Origin: Streptomyces longwoodensis
GTDB taxonomy: Bacteria > Actinomycetota > Actinomycetes > Streptomycetales > Streptomycetaceae
Assembly: GCF_001514125.1 (NCBI RefSeq)
Contig: NZ_KQ948555.1
Span: 186,001-250,000, forward strand
Length of the DNA: 64,000 bases
Reading direction: 5' to 3'
Every line of letters begins with the position of its first letter. The first letter of the stretch is position 1. The translations under genes were made by a program, and so were the position numbers. The notes beneath the pieces are model-generated. The model did not search any database and had not been told where the DNA came from. It was given only the letters and a program-made list of their open reading frames with translations. Below are positions 33,056 to 41,503 of the stretch, piece after piece.

Positions 33056-34825
33056 TCAGTACCCGGCGATCGGGTTCTCCACGGTGCCGACCAGCTGGAG
33101 CGCGCCGGACGGGTCCGCCAGGTCCACCATCTGCCGGTTGTCGCGCAGTTGCAGCCGGTTCAGGCAGGACAGCGCGAACTCGGGCGCGAACAGGTCGTAC
33201 CGGGCGAACTTCTCGGCGAGCTGCGGCGTCGCCTCCTGGTACTCCCGGGTGACCTCGGCGACCGTGCGCCAGAAGCCGTCCTCCGTTAGCACGCCCTCGG
33301 CGGCGAGCTGGGCCGCGAGGAAGCGGAAGAAGCAGTCGAAGACGTCCGTGAAGACCGACAGCAGCTTCTGGTCCTCGGGCACCTCCACCCGGATCCGCCG
33401 CACCTCCGGCGGCAGCACCGCGTCCGGGTCCAGCACCGCGATCTCCTCGGCGATGTCCTTGTAGACCGCCCGCTGCACCACCCCGTCCCGCAGCACCAGG
33501 ATCACGTTCTCGCCGTGCGGCATGTACACCAGGTCGTAGGCGTAGAAGCTGTGCAGCAACGGCGTGTAGTACGCCCGCAGGTAGCGCCGCAGCCACTCCT
33601 GCGGCTCCAGCCCCGAGCGCTCGACCAGCGCGGCCGCGAAGGACGCCCCCGCGTGGTCCACGTGCAGCAGCGAGGCCATCGTCGCCAGCGACTCGCCCTC
33701 CGCGAGCGACGGCACCGGGCTCTCCCGCCACAGCGCCGCCAGCATCTTGCGGTACGGCGAGTAGCGGTCCGTCGCCTGCTCGTACTCCAGGTGCCGGTAG
33801 CCGACCGCCGCCCGCTCCCGGATGATCGTCAGGCCCGTCGCCTTCAGCACCGGGTCGCCCTCGACGAGCCGGGCCAGCCAGTCGTTGATGGCGGGCGTCG
33901 CCTCCATGTACGCGGCCGACAGACCGCGCATGAAGCCCATGTTGAGCACGGACAGCGCCGTCTTCACGTAGTGCTTCTCGGGGTGCGAGGTGTTGAAGAA
34001 CGTCCGGATGGACTGCTGGGCCAGGTACGCGTCCTCGCCCTCGCCCAGGCACACCAGGTGGCGCCGGGCGACCTCCGCGGCGAAGGTCACCGACAGCTTG
34101 TTCCACCACTGCCAGGGGTGCACCGGGATCAGCAGGTAGTCGGCCGGGTCCAGGCCCTGCGCGGCCAGCTGCCCGTGGAACCGCTCGACGGTCCCCTCGC
34201 CGAGCTCCTGCCGCAGGAACGACTCGTACTCGATGCCCGCCCCCGCCGTGAACGCGGCCCGCGACCGGTGCGCCGCCAGCCACACCAGCCGCACCGGGCT
34301 CGCCGTCTCCGGCGCGTACGACAGGTACTCGTGGACGCCGAAGCCCAGCCGCCCGTTGTTCGCCACGAAACAGGGGTGGCCCTCGGTCATCCCCGTCTCG
34401 ATCGCCTGGAACCCGGCGTCGACCAGCTCCGCGACCGGCACCTGCGGCTTGGTGAGCTTGTAGCAGGTCCCCGACAGCGTCGAGGAGATCTCCTCCAGGT
34501 ACACCGGCAGGATCTCGTCGCTCAGCCCCAGGGACTGCCGCAGCTCGATGCAGAAGTCCAGCGCGGCGAGCGGCAGTTCCGCCCCGCCGCGGGTCCGGGT
34601 GATCGAGCCGGCGTCGACCTGCCAGTGGTCCAGCGCCCGGCGCACGGCGGTGAACCGGTACGCGGTCAGCCCGTCGTCGCTGCGCACGACGTACCCCTCG
34701 CCCTCCGGCTCGGGCGTGATCAGCCGCTCGTGCGCGAACTCGGCGAGCGCCTTGCGCACCAGCAGGCGGTTGGCCTGCTCCCAGCGCTCGGGGGAGAGGT
34801 GGGCCACGGCGTCGGCGGGGGTCAT
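33056..34825 (-). CDS. desD: Desferrioxamine synthetase DesD (IucA/IucC family NIS synthetase)
   Basis: 589 residues, an ATP-dependent siderophore synthetase of the NRPS-independent type. The IucA/IucC core is seen in GHPCFVANNGRLGFGVHEYLSYAPE (ATP/substrate site) and LLIPVHPWQW. SIRTFFNTSHPEKHYVKTALSVLNMGFMRGL is the invariant phosphate-binding region, and the C-terminal FhuF-like part has VYMPHGENVILVLRDG. It condenses and cyclises three N-hydroxy-N-succinylcadaverine units to desferrioxamine E. ATG 34825 overlaps the desC stop (ATGA), so it is coupled. It is the last intact gene of desABCD; the frameshifted SHOCT gene follows. Confidence 0.97.
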   Translation of the reverse strand: MTPADAVAHLSPERWEQANRLLVRKALAEFAHERLITPEPEGEGYVVRSDDGLTAYRFTAVRRALDHWQVDAGSITRTRGGAELPLAALDFCIELRQSLGLSDEILPVYLEEISSTLSGTCYKLTKPQVPVAELVDAGFQAIETGMTEGHPCFVANNGRLGFGVHEYLSYAPETASPVRLVWLAAHRSRAAFTAGAGIEYESFLRQELGEGTVERFHGQLAAQGLDPADYLLIPVHPWQWWNKLSVTFAAEVARRHLVCLGEGEDAYLAQQSIRTFFNTSHPEKHYVKTALSVLNMGFMRGLSAAYMEATPAINDWLARLVEGDPVLKATGLTIIRERAAVGYRHLEYEQATDRYSPYRKMLAALWRESPVPSLAEGESLATMASLLHVDHAGASFAAALVERSGLEPQEWLRRYLRAYYTPLLHSFYAYDLVYMPHGENVILVLRDGVVQRAVYKDIAEEIAVLDPDAVLPPEVRRIRVEVPEDQKLLSVFTDVFDCFFRFLAAQLAAEGVLTEDGFWRTVAEVTREYQEATPQLAEKFARYDLFAPEFALSCLNRLQLRDNRQMVDLADPSGALQLVGTVENPIAGY

Positions 34826-35364
34826 GCGGACACCCCCGTCGCCGCGAGGAACTGCTCCCGGGTGCAGAAGCTCAGCAGCGCCCGCTTCTCCGGCTTGCGC
34901 ACCTCCCGCTCGGGCACGAACCCGACGGCCTCGTTGAGGGCGTGCACGGCCGTGTTGGCCACGTCCGGCTCGACGACCACCCGCCGTACCGCCGGGTCCG
35001 CGAAGAGGTACGCCATCACCGCGGTGATGACGGCCCGCGTGAACCCGTGCTCCGGCCGGTCGGTCGCCGGCGTCAGGAAGTGCATCCCGACGTCCCCCGG
35101 CCGCGCCTCGTACAGCCCGACCAGTTCCCGGTGCGCCGGGTCGTACCGCTCCATCAGGAACGCCGGCACCCCGTCCCGCAGCCCGAGGAACGCGTCGTGG
35201 TGCTCGTCGGCCGCGATCTCCATGTAGGCCCGCTCGACGTCCTCCAGCCGGGCGTCCTGCATCATCCAGAACGCGGCCTTGGGATGCGTCACCCAGGAGT
35301 GCACGAGCCGTCCGTCGCTCAGGGGGTCCAGGGGGCGGAAGGTGAAGGTGTGGGGGGTGGTCAT
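34822..35364 (-). CDS. desC: Acyltransferase DesC (N-hydroxycadaverine acyl-CoA transferase)
   Basis: 180 residues, an AlcB/IucB-type GNAT. FRPLDPLSDGRLVHSWVTHPKAAFWMM, the acceptor region GLRDGVPAFLMERYDPAHRELVGLYEARPGDVGMHFLTPA and the VVVEPDVANTAVHALNEAVGFVPEREV acetyl-CoA end are all typical. It acylates N-hydroxycadaverine with succinyl-CoA (or acetyl-CoA, for desferrioxamine B). It overlaps desB upstream and desD downstream by ATGA, so all three are translationally coupled. Confidence 0.96.
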   Translation of the reverse strand: MTTPHTFTFRPLDPLSDGRLVHSWVTHPKAAFWMMQDARLEDVERAYMEIAADEHHDAFLGLRDGVPAFLMERYDPAHRELVGLYEARPGDVGMHFLTPATDRPEHGFTRAVITAVMAYLFADPAVRRVVVEPDVANTAVHALNEAVGFVPEREVRKPEKRALLSFCTREQFLAATGVSA

Positions 35365-36653
35365 ACGGAGAACTCCTGGAAGGCGATCGTCTTCTCGACC
35401 GGGTAGTACTCGGTGCCGAGCAGTTCGCTGATGATGTAGCTGTTGCGGTACGCGCCCATGCCCAGGTCGGGGGACGTGATGCTGTGGGTGTGGACGCCGG
35501 CGTTCTGGAGGAAGACGCCCCGGCCGGTGACGTCGATCGCGTAGTTGCGGGCGACGTCGAAGTTGCCGTGGGAGTCGTACACCAGGCGGTCGCGGACGGG
35601 GTCGAGGAACGCGGGCTCGGTGTAGTGGTAGCCGGTGGCGAGGACCAGGCCGTCGCTGGACAGCTCGAAGTCCTTGCCCTGCTCCTCCTGGCGGAAGGTG
35701 AGGGTGTAGGTGCCGTTCTCGTGGCGGGCCCCGGTGAGCGCGGAGTTGGTGAGCAGGCGGGTGGGGACCGGGCCGGCCAGGTTCTTCTGGTAGAGCAGGT
35801 CGAAGATGTCGTTGATCAGGTCGCCGTCGATGCCCTTGAACAGGCCCTTGTGCTGCTGGGTGAGGCGGTAGCGGGTGGCCTCGGGCAGGGCGCGGTAGTA
35901 GTCGACGTACTCGGGGGAGGTCATCTCCAGCGTGAGCTTGGTGTACTCCAGCGGGAAGAAGCGCGGGGAGCGGGTCACCCAGTTCAGGCGGTAGCCGTGC
36001 ACGTCGATCTCACCGAGCAGGTCGTGGTAGATCTCGGCGGCGGACTGGCCGGAGCCGACCAGGGTGATCGACTCCTTCTGCCGGAGCGCGTCGCGGTGCT
36101 GCACGTAGCGGGAGTTGTGCAGGAAGTCGCCGCCCAGTCCGCGCACGGCCTCGGGCAGGTGGGGGGAGGTGCCGGTGCCCAGCACCAGGTGGCGGCCGCG
36201 GTAGGTCTCGCCGCCCTGGGTGCGCACGGCGTACACCGCGTCGCCCTCGTCGTACGTCACCTCGGTGACCGTCGTGCCGAAGCGGATGCTGCCGAGCTGG
36301 TGGGCGGCCCAGCGGCAGTAGTCGTCGTACTCGACCCGCAGCGGGTAGAAGTTCTCGCGGATGTAGAACGAGTACAGCCGGCCCTTGTCCTTCAGGTAGT
36401 TGAGGAAGGAGTAGGGCGAGGTCGGGTCGGCGAGGGTGACCAGGTCGGACATGAACGGCGTCTGGAGGTGGGCGCCGTCCAGGAACATGCCGGCGTGCCA
36501 CTCGAAGTCGGGCTTGGACTCCAGGAAGACGCCGTCGAGTTCGGCGATGGGCTCGGTGAGGCAGGCGAGGCCCAGGTTGAACGGGCCGAGCCCGATGCCC
36601 ACGAAGTCGTAGGTCTTCCCCGTGGCGTCGGTGGACTCAGGAAGCGCGGTCAA
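35361..36653 (-). CDS. desB: Cadaverine N-monooxygenase DesB
   Basis: 430 residues, a flavin-dependent N-hydroxylase of the IucD/PvdA family. The FAD-binding GxGxxN motif is in FVGIGLGPFNLGLACL. The NADPH site is ITLVGSGQSAAEIYHDLL, and the family motif LVLATGYHYTEPAFLD lies toward the end. WHAGMFLDGAHLQTPFMSDLVTLADPTSPYSFL is strongly conserved. It hydroxylates cadaverine using O2 and NADPH. ATG 36653 overlaps the end of desA by 17 bases. Confidence 0.97.
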   Translation of the reverse strand: MTALPESTDATGKTYDFVGIGLGPFNLGLACLTEPIAELDGVFLESKPDFEWHAGMFLDGAHLQTPFMSDLVTLADPTSPYSFLNYLKDKGRLYSFYIRENFYPLRVEYDDYCRWAAHQLGSIRFGTTVTEVTYDEGDAVYAVRTQGGETYRGRHLVLGTGTSPHLPEAVRGLGGDFLHNSRYVQHRDALRQKESITLVGSGQSAAEIYHDLLGEIDVHGYRLNWVTRSPRFFPLEYTKLTLEMTSPEYVDYYRALPEATRYRLTQQHKGLFKGIDGDLINDIFDLLYQKNLAGPVPTRLLTNSALTGARHENGTYTLTFRQEEQGKDFELSSDGLVLATGYHYTEPAFLDPVRDRLVYDSHGNFDVARNYAIDVTGRGVFLQNAGVHTHSITSPDLGMGAYRNSYIISELLGTEYYPVEKTIAFQEFSV

Positions 36654-38079
36654 GGGACTCTCCCAGGTACTGCTCGGCGTGGCCGGCGATCAGGTCGAGG
36701 ACGGCGGCGATGTCGCCGGTCGTCGTCTCGGGGTTGAGCAGGGTGAACTTCAGGTAGTGGCGGCCGCCGACCTTGGTGCCCGCGACCACGGCGTCACCGG
36801 AGGCGAACAGGGCCTTGCGGGCGTGGAGGTTGGCGCGGTCGATCCCGGCGGGGTCGGTGACGGCGGCGGGGACGTAGCGGAAGACCAGGGTGGACAGCGA
36901 GGGGGCGACGACGACGTCGAAGCGCGGGTCGGCGGCGAGCAGTTCCCAGCCCTGGGCGGCGAGGTCGCACACCTCGTCGAAGAGCTGTCCGATGCCGTCG
37001 GCGCCCATGACGCGCAGGGTCATCCACAGCTTGAGGGCGTCGAAGCGGCGGGTGGTCTGCAGGGACTTGTCCACCTGGTTGGGGATGCGCTCGTGCACCG
37101 TGCGGCGGGGGTTGAGGTACTCGGCGTGGTAGGTGGCGTGCCGCAGGGTGGCGGCGTCGCGGACCAGGACGGCCGAGGAACTCACCGGCTGGAAGAAGGA
37201 CTTGTGGTAGTCGACGGTGACCGAGTCGGCGTGCTCGATGCCGTCGATGCGGTCCCGGTACTTCAGGGAGGCGAGCAGTCCGCAGCCGTAGGCGGCGTCG
37301 ACGTGCATCCAGGTGCCGTACCGGGCGCACAGGTCGGCGATCTCGGGCAGCGGGTCGATGGAGCCGAAGTCGGTGGTGCCGGCGGTGGCGACGACGGCCA
37401 TGGGGACGAGTCCGTCGCGGCGGCAGCGCTCGAGTTCGCGGGCGAGGGCGACGGTGTGCAGCCGCTTGTCGTGGTCGACGGGGAGGGTGACGACGGCGTC
37501 CGGTCCGAGGCCCAGCAGTTTCGCGGACTTCTGCACGCTGAAGTGGCTGACCTCGGAGGCGAAGACGCGCAGGGACGCGAGGTCGTCGGTCTTGGCCTCC
37601 TCGCGGGCCAGCAGCAGGGCCTGGAGGTTGGACTGGGTGCCGCCGGAGGTGAAGACGCCATCGGCGGCGGGGCCGAGGCCGATGCGGGCGGCCGTCCAGT
37701 CGATGAGCTTGCGCTCGATGAGGGTGCCGCCGGCCGACTGGTCCCAGGTGTCGAGGGAGGAGTTGATGGCCGTGAGGACCGCTTCGCCGAGGACGGCCGG
37801 GATGACGACCGGGCAGTTGAGGTGGGCGAGGTAGCGGGGGTGGTGGAAGTGGACGGCGTCGCGGAGGTAGACCTCCTCCAGCTCGTCGAGCACCGCTGCG
37901 GTGTCGTGCAGGGGCCGGTCGAGGTCGATGCGGTCGATGCGCGGCGCGAGGGCGTCGACGGCGATGCCGGTGAACGGCCGTTCGGTGGCGGCGAGGTGGG
38001 CGGCCACCCGCTCGACTCCTTCGGTCACGGTGCGGCGGTACCGCTCCGCGGTCGTGTCATTGAGCAGGTGCGAGCGCAT
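36637..38079 (-). CDS. desA: PLP-dependent lysine decarboxylase DesA
   Basis: 480 residues, group II decarboxylase fold. The PLP lysine is in TVDYHKSFFQP (Lys293). GVFTSGGTQSNLQALLLAREEA and MHVDAAYGCGLLASLKYRDRI bind the cofactor. It makes cadaverine from lysine, the first step of desferrioxamine synthesis. ATG 38079 has GGAGG 9 bases upstream. It is the first gene of desABCD, with an iron box about 69 bases ahead of the start, so it is repressed by the DmdR/IdeR regulator when iron is plentiful. Confidence 0.97.
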   Translation of the reverse strand: MRSHLLNDTTAERYRRTVTEGVERVAAHLAATERPFTGIAVDALAPRIDRIDLDRPLHDTAAVLDELEEVYLRDAVHFHHPRYLAHLNCPVVIPAVLGEAVLTAINSSLDTWDQSAGGTLIERKLIDWTAARIGLGPAADGVFTSGGTQSNLQALLLAREEAKTDDLASLRVFASEVSHFSVQKSAKLLGLGPDAVVTLPVDHDKRLHTVALARELERCRRDGLVPMAVVATAGTTDFGSIDPLPEIADLCARYGTWMHVDAAYGCGLLASLKYRDRIDGIEHADSVTVDYHKSFFQPVSSSAVLVRDAATLRHATYHAEYLNPRRTVHERIPNQVDKSLQTTRRFDALKLWMTLRVMGADGIGQLFDEVCDLAAQGWELLAADPRFDVVVAPSLSTLVFRYVPAAVTDPAGIDRANLHARKALFASGDAVVAGTKVGGRHYLKFTLLNPETTTGDIAAVLDLIAGHAEQYLGESLDRAS

Positions 38080-38147
38080 GGTGGGGGTCCTCCGGGGGTG
38101 GGGACGGTCCGTTGGGGGACGGATCAGGGGCGGAGCCTCGGCTGAAC

Positions 38148-38166
38148 TCAGGTAAGCCTAACCTAA
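38148..38166 (-). promoter_or_regulatory. Iron box (DmdR/IdeR operator) upstream of desA
   Basis: On the minus strand TTAGGTTAGGCTTACCTGA, two bases from the usual desA iron box TTAGGTTAGGCTCACCTAA. It lies about 69 bases before the desA start, where it would cover the promoter. Confidence 0.95.
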
Positions 38167-38246
38167 GTTCCCTGGCCGGGGCACCGCCCCCGCGTGATCG
38201 TTCTCATGTTTTCAACGCCCCTTGCGCACACGGGAGTTGGTGTCCG

Positions 38247-39068
38247 TCACTCCACCTCGCGCAGCTGCTCCTCGGTGAGCCCCTCGCGCCAGTAACCGAC
38301 GAAGGTGACCCGCCGCCGGTCGATCCCGCGCTCCGCGGTGAAGTGCCGGCGCAGCGCCTTGACGCAGCCCGACTCGCCCGCGATCCAGACGTACGGGCGG
38401 TTCGCCGGCGGCAGGCGGGCGGCCCGTACGGCGTCGACGGCCATGGGGGAGCCGTCGCGCCGTACGAGCCAGGTGACCTCGGCGTCCGCCGGGGTCGTCA
38501 GGTCCTGGACCGTCCCGCGGTCGCGCACCTCCAGCCAGGCGCGCACGCGCAGGCCGGGCGGCAGGGACTCCAGGATCGCGGCGACGGCGGGCAGCGCCGT
38601 CTCGTCGCCCCACAGCAGCACCAGGTCGGTGTCCTCGGGCGGCCGGAAGCGGATCGCCCGGTTGTCGGCGACCGCCGGCCCGAGCAGGACCACCGGGTCG
38701 CCGGCGCGCGCCCCCGCGGCCCACCGGGAGGCGTGCCCGGCGGGCTCGTGCAGGACGACGTCGACGTCGATCTCGTCGGGGTCGCGGCGCAGCGCCCGCA
38801 GGGTGTACGACCGCATCACGGCCCGTACGCCGTCGGGGAGTTCACGCCACGCCTGCCACCAGCCGTCGCCCAGCTCGACGGGGACGCGCGGGGCGTCCTG
38901 CCCCGGGTGCGGCAGGAACAGCGACAGCGACTGGTCGCGGCCGTCGGAGGCGAAGTGCCGCAGGTCCGCCCCGCCGAGGGTGACCCGGAGCAGGGACGGG
39001 CCGAGCCGCCTCGTCGTCACGACCCGCAGGGAGAAGAAACGGAACGGGGCGGCCACGGCTGTGGTCAT
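38247..39068 (-). CDS. Siderophore-interacting protein (FAD-dependent ferric-siderophore reductase, ViuB/SIP family)
   Basis: 273 residues. The FAD-binding domain (about 1-125) contains RLGPSLLRVTLGGADLRHFASDGRDQSLSLFLP, and RSYTLRALRRDPDEIDVDVVLHEPAGHASRWA is the RxYS/T-type flavin motif. The SIP C-terminal domain has VLLWGDETALPAVAAILESLPPGLRVRAW and YVWIAGESGCVKALRRHF. It reduces ferric siderophores inside the cell to release iron. It follows desE by 84 bases on the same strand and probably shares the desE iron-box promoter. Confidence 0.93.
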   Translation of the reverse strand: MTTAVAAPFRFFSLRVVTTRRLGPSLLRVTLGGADLRHFASDGRDQSLSLFLPHPGQDAPRVPVELGDGWWQAWRELPDGVRAVMRSYTLRALRRDPDEIDVDVVLHEPAGHASRWAAGARAGDPVVLLGPAVADNRAIRFRPPEDTDLVLLWGDETALPAVAAILESLPPGLRVRAWLEVRDRGTVQDLTTPADAEVTWLVRRDGSPMAVDAVRAARLPPANRPYVWIAGESGCVKALRRHFTAERGIDRRRVTFVGYWREGLTEEQLREVE

Positions 39069-39152
39069 CGGTGCTCCTCGGTCGGGAGGGGGAGGTGACC
39101 CGCGGGGGTGGTGCCAGGGGGGTGGTGCCAGGAGTGGTGCCTGGAGGAAGGG

Positions 39153-40205
39153 CTAGCTGACCTTCTTGGCCTTCTCCAGGGCCTCGGCGAGGGTGGTGAG
39201 CAGCGGCACGCACTTGTCGTAGGAGAGGATCGGCTCCGGCGAGCGGGCGATGACCTGGCCGGCCTTGACCGCGGGCAGCTGCTTCCAGGTCGCCTCGGTG
39301 ATGTCGGCCGGCTGGATGGCCGAGGTGCGGTCGTCCATCATGATGATGTCCGCCGGGTACTTGTCGACGTTCTCCCAGCTCAGCGACTCGTACCAGCCGC
39401 CGCCCTGCTTCTTCGCGCTCTCCGGCGGCTCGACGAAGGTCACGCCGAGTGCCTTGAAGTACTCCAGGTCGATGGAGAGGTTGGTGCCGGAGACGTAGAA
39501 GAGCTCCTGGCTCGCCGAGCCGGCCATCACCTTGATGCCGGGCTTGGCCTTGGCAGCGGCACGCAGCCGGGTCGCGGCCTCCTCGAAGCGCTTCTTGGCG
39601 TCGGCGGCCTTCGCCGCGGTCAGGTCGGCGCCCAGCGACTCGGCGAGCTCCCACATGCGCTGCAGCGGCGCGGTGAGCTGACGGTCGTACACGGAGACGC
39701 CGACGCTCGGGGCGAGCTTGGCGATCTTGTCCTTGGAGGCCTCGGGGACGTACCAGAGGGTGCCGGTGGCGTCGAACATCGTGGAGATCAGCACGTCCGG
39801 CCGCAGGGCCGCGTACTTCTCGACGTTGAACTCGTCCCAGACGTTGCCGAGGATCTCGACTTTGCTGATGTCCATGTCGCCGGCCTGGACGTCGGCCTTG
39901 CCGGCGGAGGTCTTCGTCGGTCCGAAGACGCCCTTGACCTGGATGCCGTAGTCGTACAGGGCGGCGGCGACGCCGGTGAAGGCGACGATGGACGACGGGG
40001 CCTTGCCCAGCTTCACGGTGGTGCCGCGGTCGTCCTTGAACGTCCAGGGGCCGGACGTGGCCGCGCCGGTCGCCGTCGAGTCCGAGCCACCGCCGCTTTT
40101 CCCGTCGTCGTCGCCGCAGGCCGCGAGGACGGCCCCGAGGCCGAGGGCGCCGCCGGCGGCGAGGATGCCGCGGCGGGTGGGGTGGCTGGCTCTGGCGTTG
40201 GACAT
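39153..40205 (-). CDS. desE: Ferrioxamine-binding lipoprotein DesE
   Basis: 350 residues from ATG 40205. The signal has RRGILAAGGALGLGAVLAAC, with the lipobox LAAC, then a Ser/Gly/Asp linker. The family 8 binding-protein fold shows SSIVAFTGVAAALYDYGIQVKGVFGP, VEILGNVWDEFNVEKYAALRPDVLIS and WYESLSWENVDKYPADIIMMDDR. It binds ferrioxamine E/B on the outer membrane face. The permease and ATPase are not in the window. An iron box lies 49 bases upstream of the start. Confidence 0.95.
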   Translation of the reverse strand: MSNARASHPTRRGILAAGGALGLGAVLAACGDDDGKSGGGSDSTATGAATSGPWTFKDDRGTTVKLGKAPSSIVAFTGVAAALYDYGIQVKGVFGPTKTSAGKADVQAGDMDISKVEILGNVWDEFNVEKYAALRPDVLISTMFDATGTLWYVPEASKDKIAKLAPSVGVSVYDRQLTAPLQRMWELAESLGADLTAAKAADAKKRFEEAATRLRAAAKAKPGIKVMAGSASQELFYVSGTNLSIDLEYFKALGVTFVEPPESAKKQGGGWYESLSWENVDKYPADIIMMDDRTSAIQPADITEATWKQLPAVKAGQVIARSPEPILSYDKCVPLLTTLAEALEKAKKVS

Positions 40206-40253
40206 GGTTCGCTGCTTTCGAACAGGGCGGATCACCCGCCGGACAAGTCGAAG

Positions 40254-40272
40254 ATAGGTTAGCCTAACCTCA
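40254..40272 (-). promoter_or_regulatory. Iron box (DmdR/IdeR operator) upstream of desE
   Basis: On the minus strand TGAGGTTAGGCTAACCTAT, a nearly perfect dyad AGGTTAG-G-CTAACCT, matching the DmdR/IdeR consensus. It lies about 49 bases before the desE start and 66 bases after the stop of the acyl-CoA dehydrogenase gene. Confidence 0.95.
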
Positions 40273-40337
40273 GATCTTGTCCAGGGGGTGACCCACCCCC
40301 GGGGCCCTGGCCCTGGCCGTCCACGCCGGACGGGGCG

Positions 40338-41498
40338 TCAGCCCACCAGGCCCAACTCCCGTGCGATCAGCAGGCGCTGCACCTCGCTCGTGCCCTCCCC
40401 GATCTCCAGGATCTTGGAGTCCCGCCACATCCGGGCCACCGGGTACTCGTTCATGAAGCCGTAGCCGCCGTGGATCTGCGTGGCCTCCCGGGCGTTGTCC
40501 ACCGCGACCGTCGACGAGTACAGCTTGGCCAGCGCCGCCTCCTTCTTGAACGGCGCGCCCGACACCAGCCGGGCCGCCGCGTCCCGCCAGGCGAGCCGGG
40601 CGGTGTGCGCCTTCATCTCCATGTCGGCGACCTTGAACTGGATGGCCTGGTTGGCGCCGATCGGACGGCCGAAGGCGTGCCGCTCCTTGGCGTACTTCAC
40701 CGACTCGTCCACACAGCCCTGCGCCAGACCCGTGGCGAGCGCCGCGATGGCGATGCGGCCCTCGTCCAGGATGCGCAGGAACTGGGCGTAGCCGCGGCCC
40801 TCCTCGCCCAGCAGGTTCGCCGCCGGGACCCGCACGTCGTCGAAGTGCAGCTCCCGGGTGTCCGAGGCGTTCCAGCCGACCTTGGAGTAGGGCGCGGCGA
40901 CCGTGAAGCCGGGCGTGCCCGAGGGGACGATGATCGCGGAGATGCGCGGTCGGCCGTCCGGCTTGCGGCCGGTGACCGCGGTGACCGTGACCAGCCCGGT
41001 GATGTCCGTCCCGGAGTTGGTGATGAAGCACTTGGTGCCGTTGATCACCCATTCGTCGGTGTCCGGGTCCAGCCGGGCCGTCGTGCGGGTGGCGCCCGCG
41101 TCCGAGCCGCCGTCCGGCTCGGTCAGGCCGAAGGCGCCGAGCACCTCGCCCGCGCACAGCCGGGGCAGCCACTCGCGCTTCTGTTCCTCGGTGCCGAACA
41201 GGTGCAGGGGCATCGCGCCCAGCGAGACGCCCGCCTCCAGGGTGATGGCCACCGAGGAGTCCACCCGGGCCAGCTCCTCCAGGGCCACGCCGAGCGCCAG
41301 GTAGTCGCCGCCCATCCCGCCGTACTCCTCGGGGAAGGGCAGCCCGAACAGGCCCATCCGGCCCATCTCCCGGACGATCTCGTACGGGAACTCGTGCCGC
41401 TCGTAGAAGTCGCCGATCTTCGGCGCGACCACGTCGTGCGCGAACGCCTCGACCGTGCGGCGAAGTTCTTCCAGTTCGGGGGAGAGCTTGAAGTCCAT
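40338..41498 (-). CDS. Acyl-CoA dehydrogenase, probable isovaleryl-CoA dehydrogenase type
   Basis: 386 residues. FGLTEPDGGSDAGATRTTA and ITNSGTDITGLVTVTAV form the first family signature. RILDEGRIAIAALATGLAQGCVDESVKYAKERHAFGRPI is the FAD-binding helix region, and YPVARMWRDSKILEIGEGTSEVQRLLIARELGL carries the catalytic Glu and C-terminal signature. Being last in an operon with HMG-CoA lyase and a biotin-dependent acyl-CoA carboxylase, it most likely oxidises isovaleryl-CoA in leucine breakdown. ATG 41498 is 5 bases after the lyase stop. Confidence 0.93.
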   Translation of the reverse strand: MDFKLSPELEELRRTVEAFAHDVVAPKIGDFYERHEFPYEIVREMGRMGLFGLPFPEEYGGMGGDYLALGVALEELARVDSSVAITLEAGVSLGAMPLHLFGTEEQKREWLPRLCAGEVLGAFGLTEPDGGSDAGATRTTARLDPDTDEWVINGTKCFITNSGTDITGLVTVTAVTGRKPDGRPRISAIIVPSGTPGFTVAAPYSKVGWNASDTRELHFDDVRVPAANLLGEEGRGYAQFLRILDEGRIAIAALATGLAQGCVDESVKYAKERHAFGRPIGANQAIQFKVADMEMKAHTARLAWRDAAARLVSGAPFKKEAALAKLYSSTVAVDNAREATQIHGGYGFMNEYPVARMWRDSKILEIGEGTSEVQRLLIARELGLVG

Positions 41499-41503
41499 GG
41501 TGC

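Noticed and set aside
33056..40205. A new or hybrid siderophore cluster
   Set aside because: The genes match the well-known desferrioxamine set in order and content; nothing extra is fused or inserted among desABCD.
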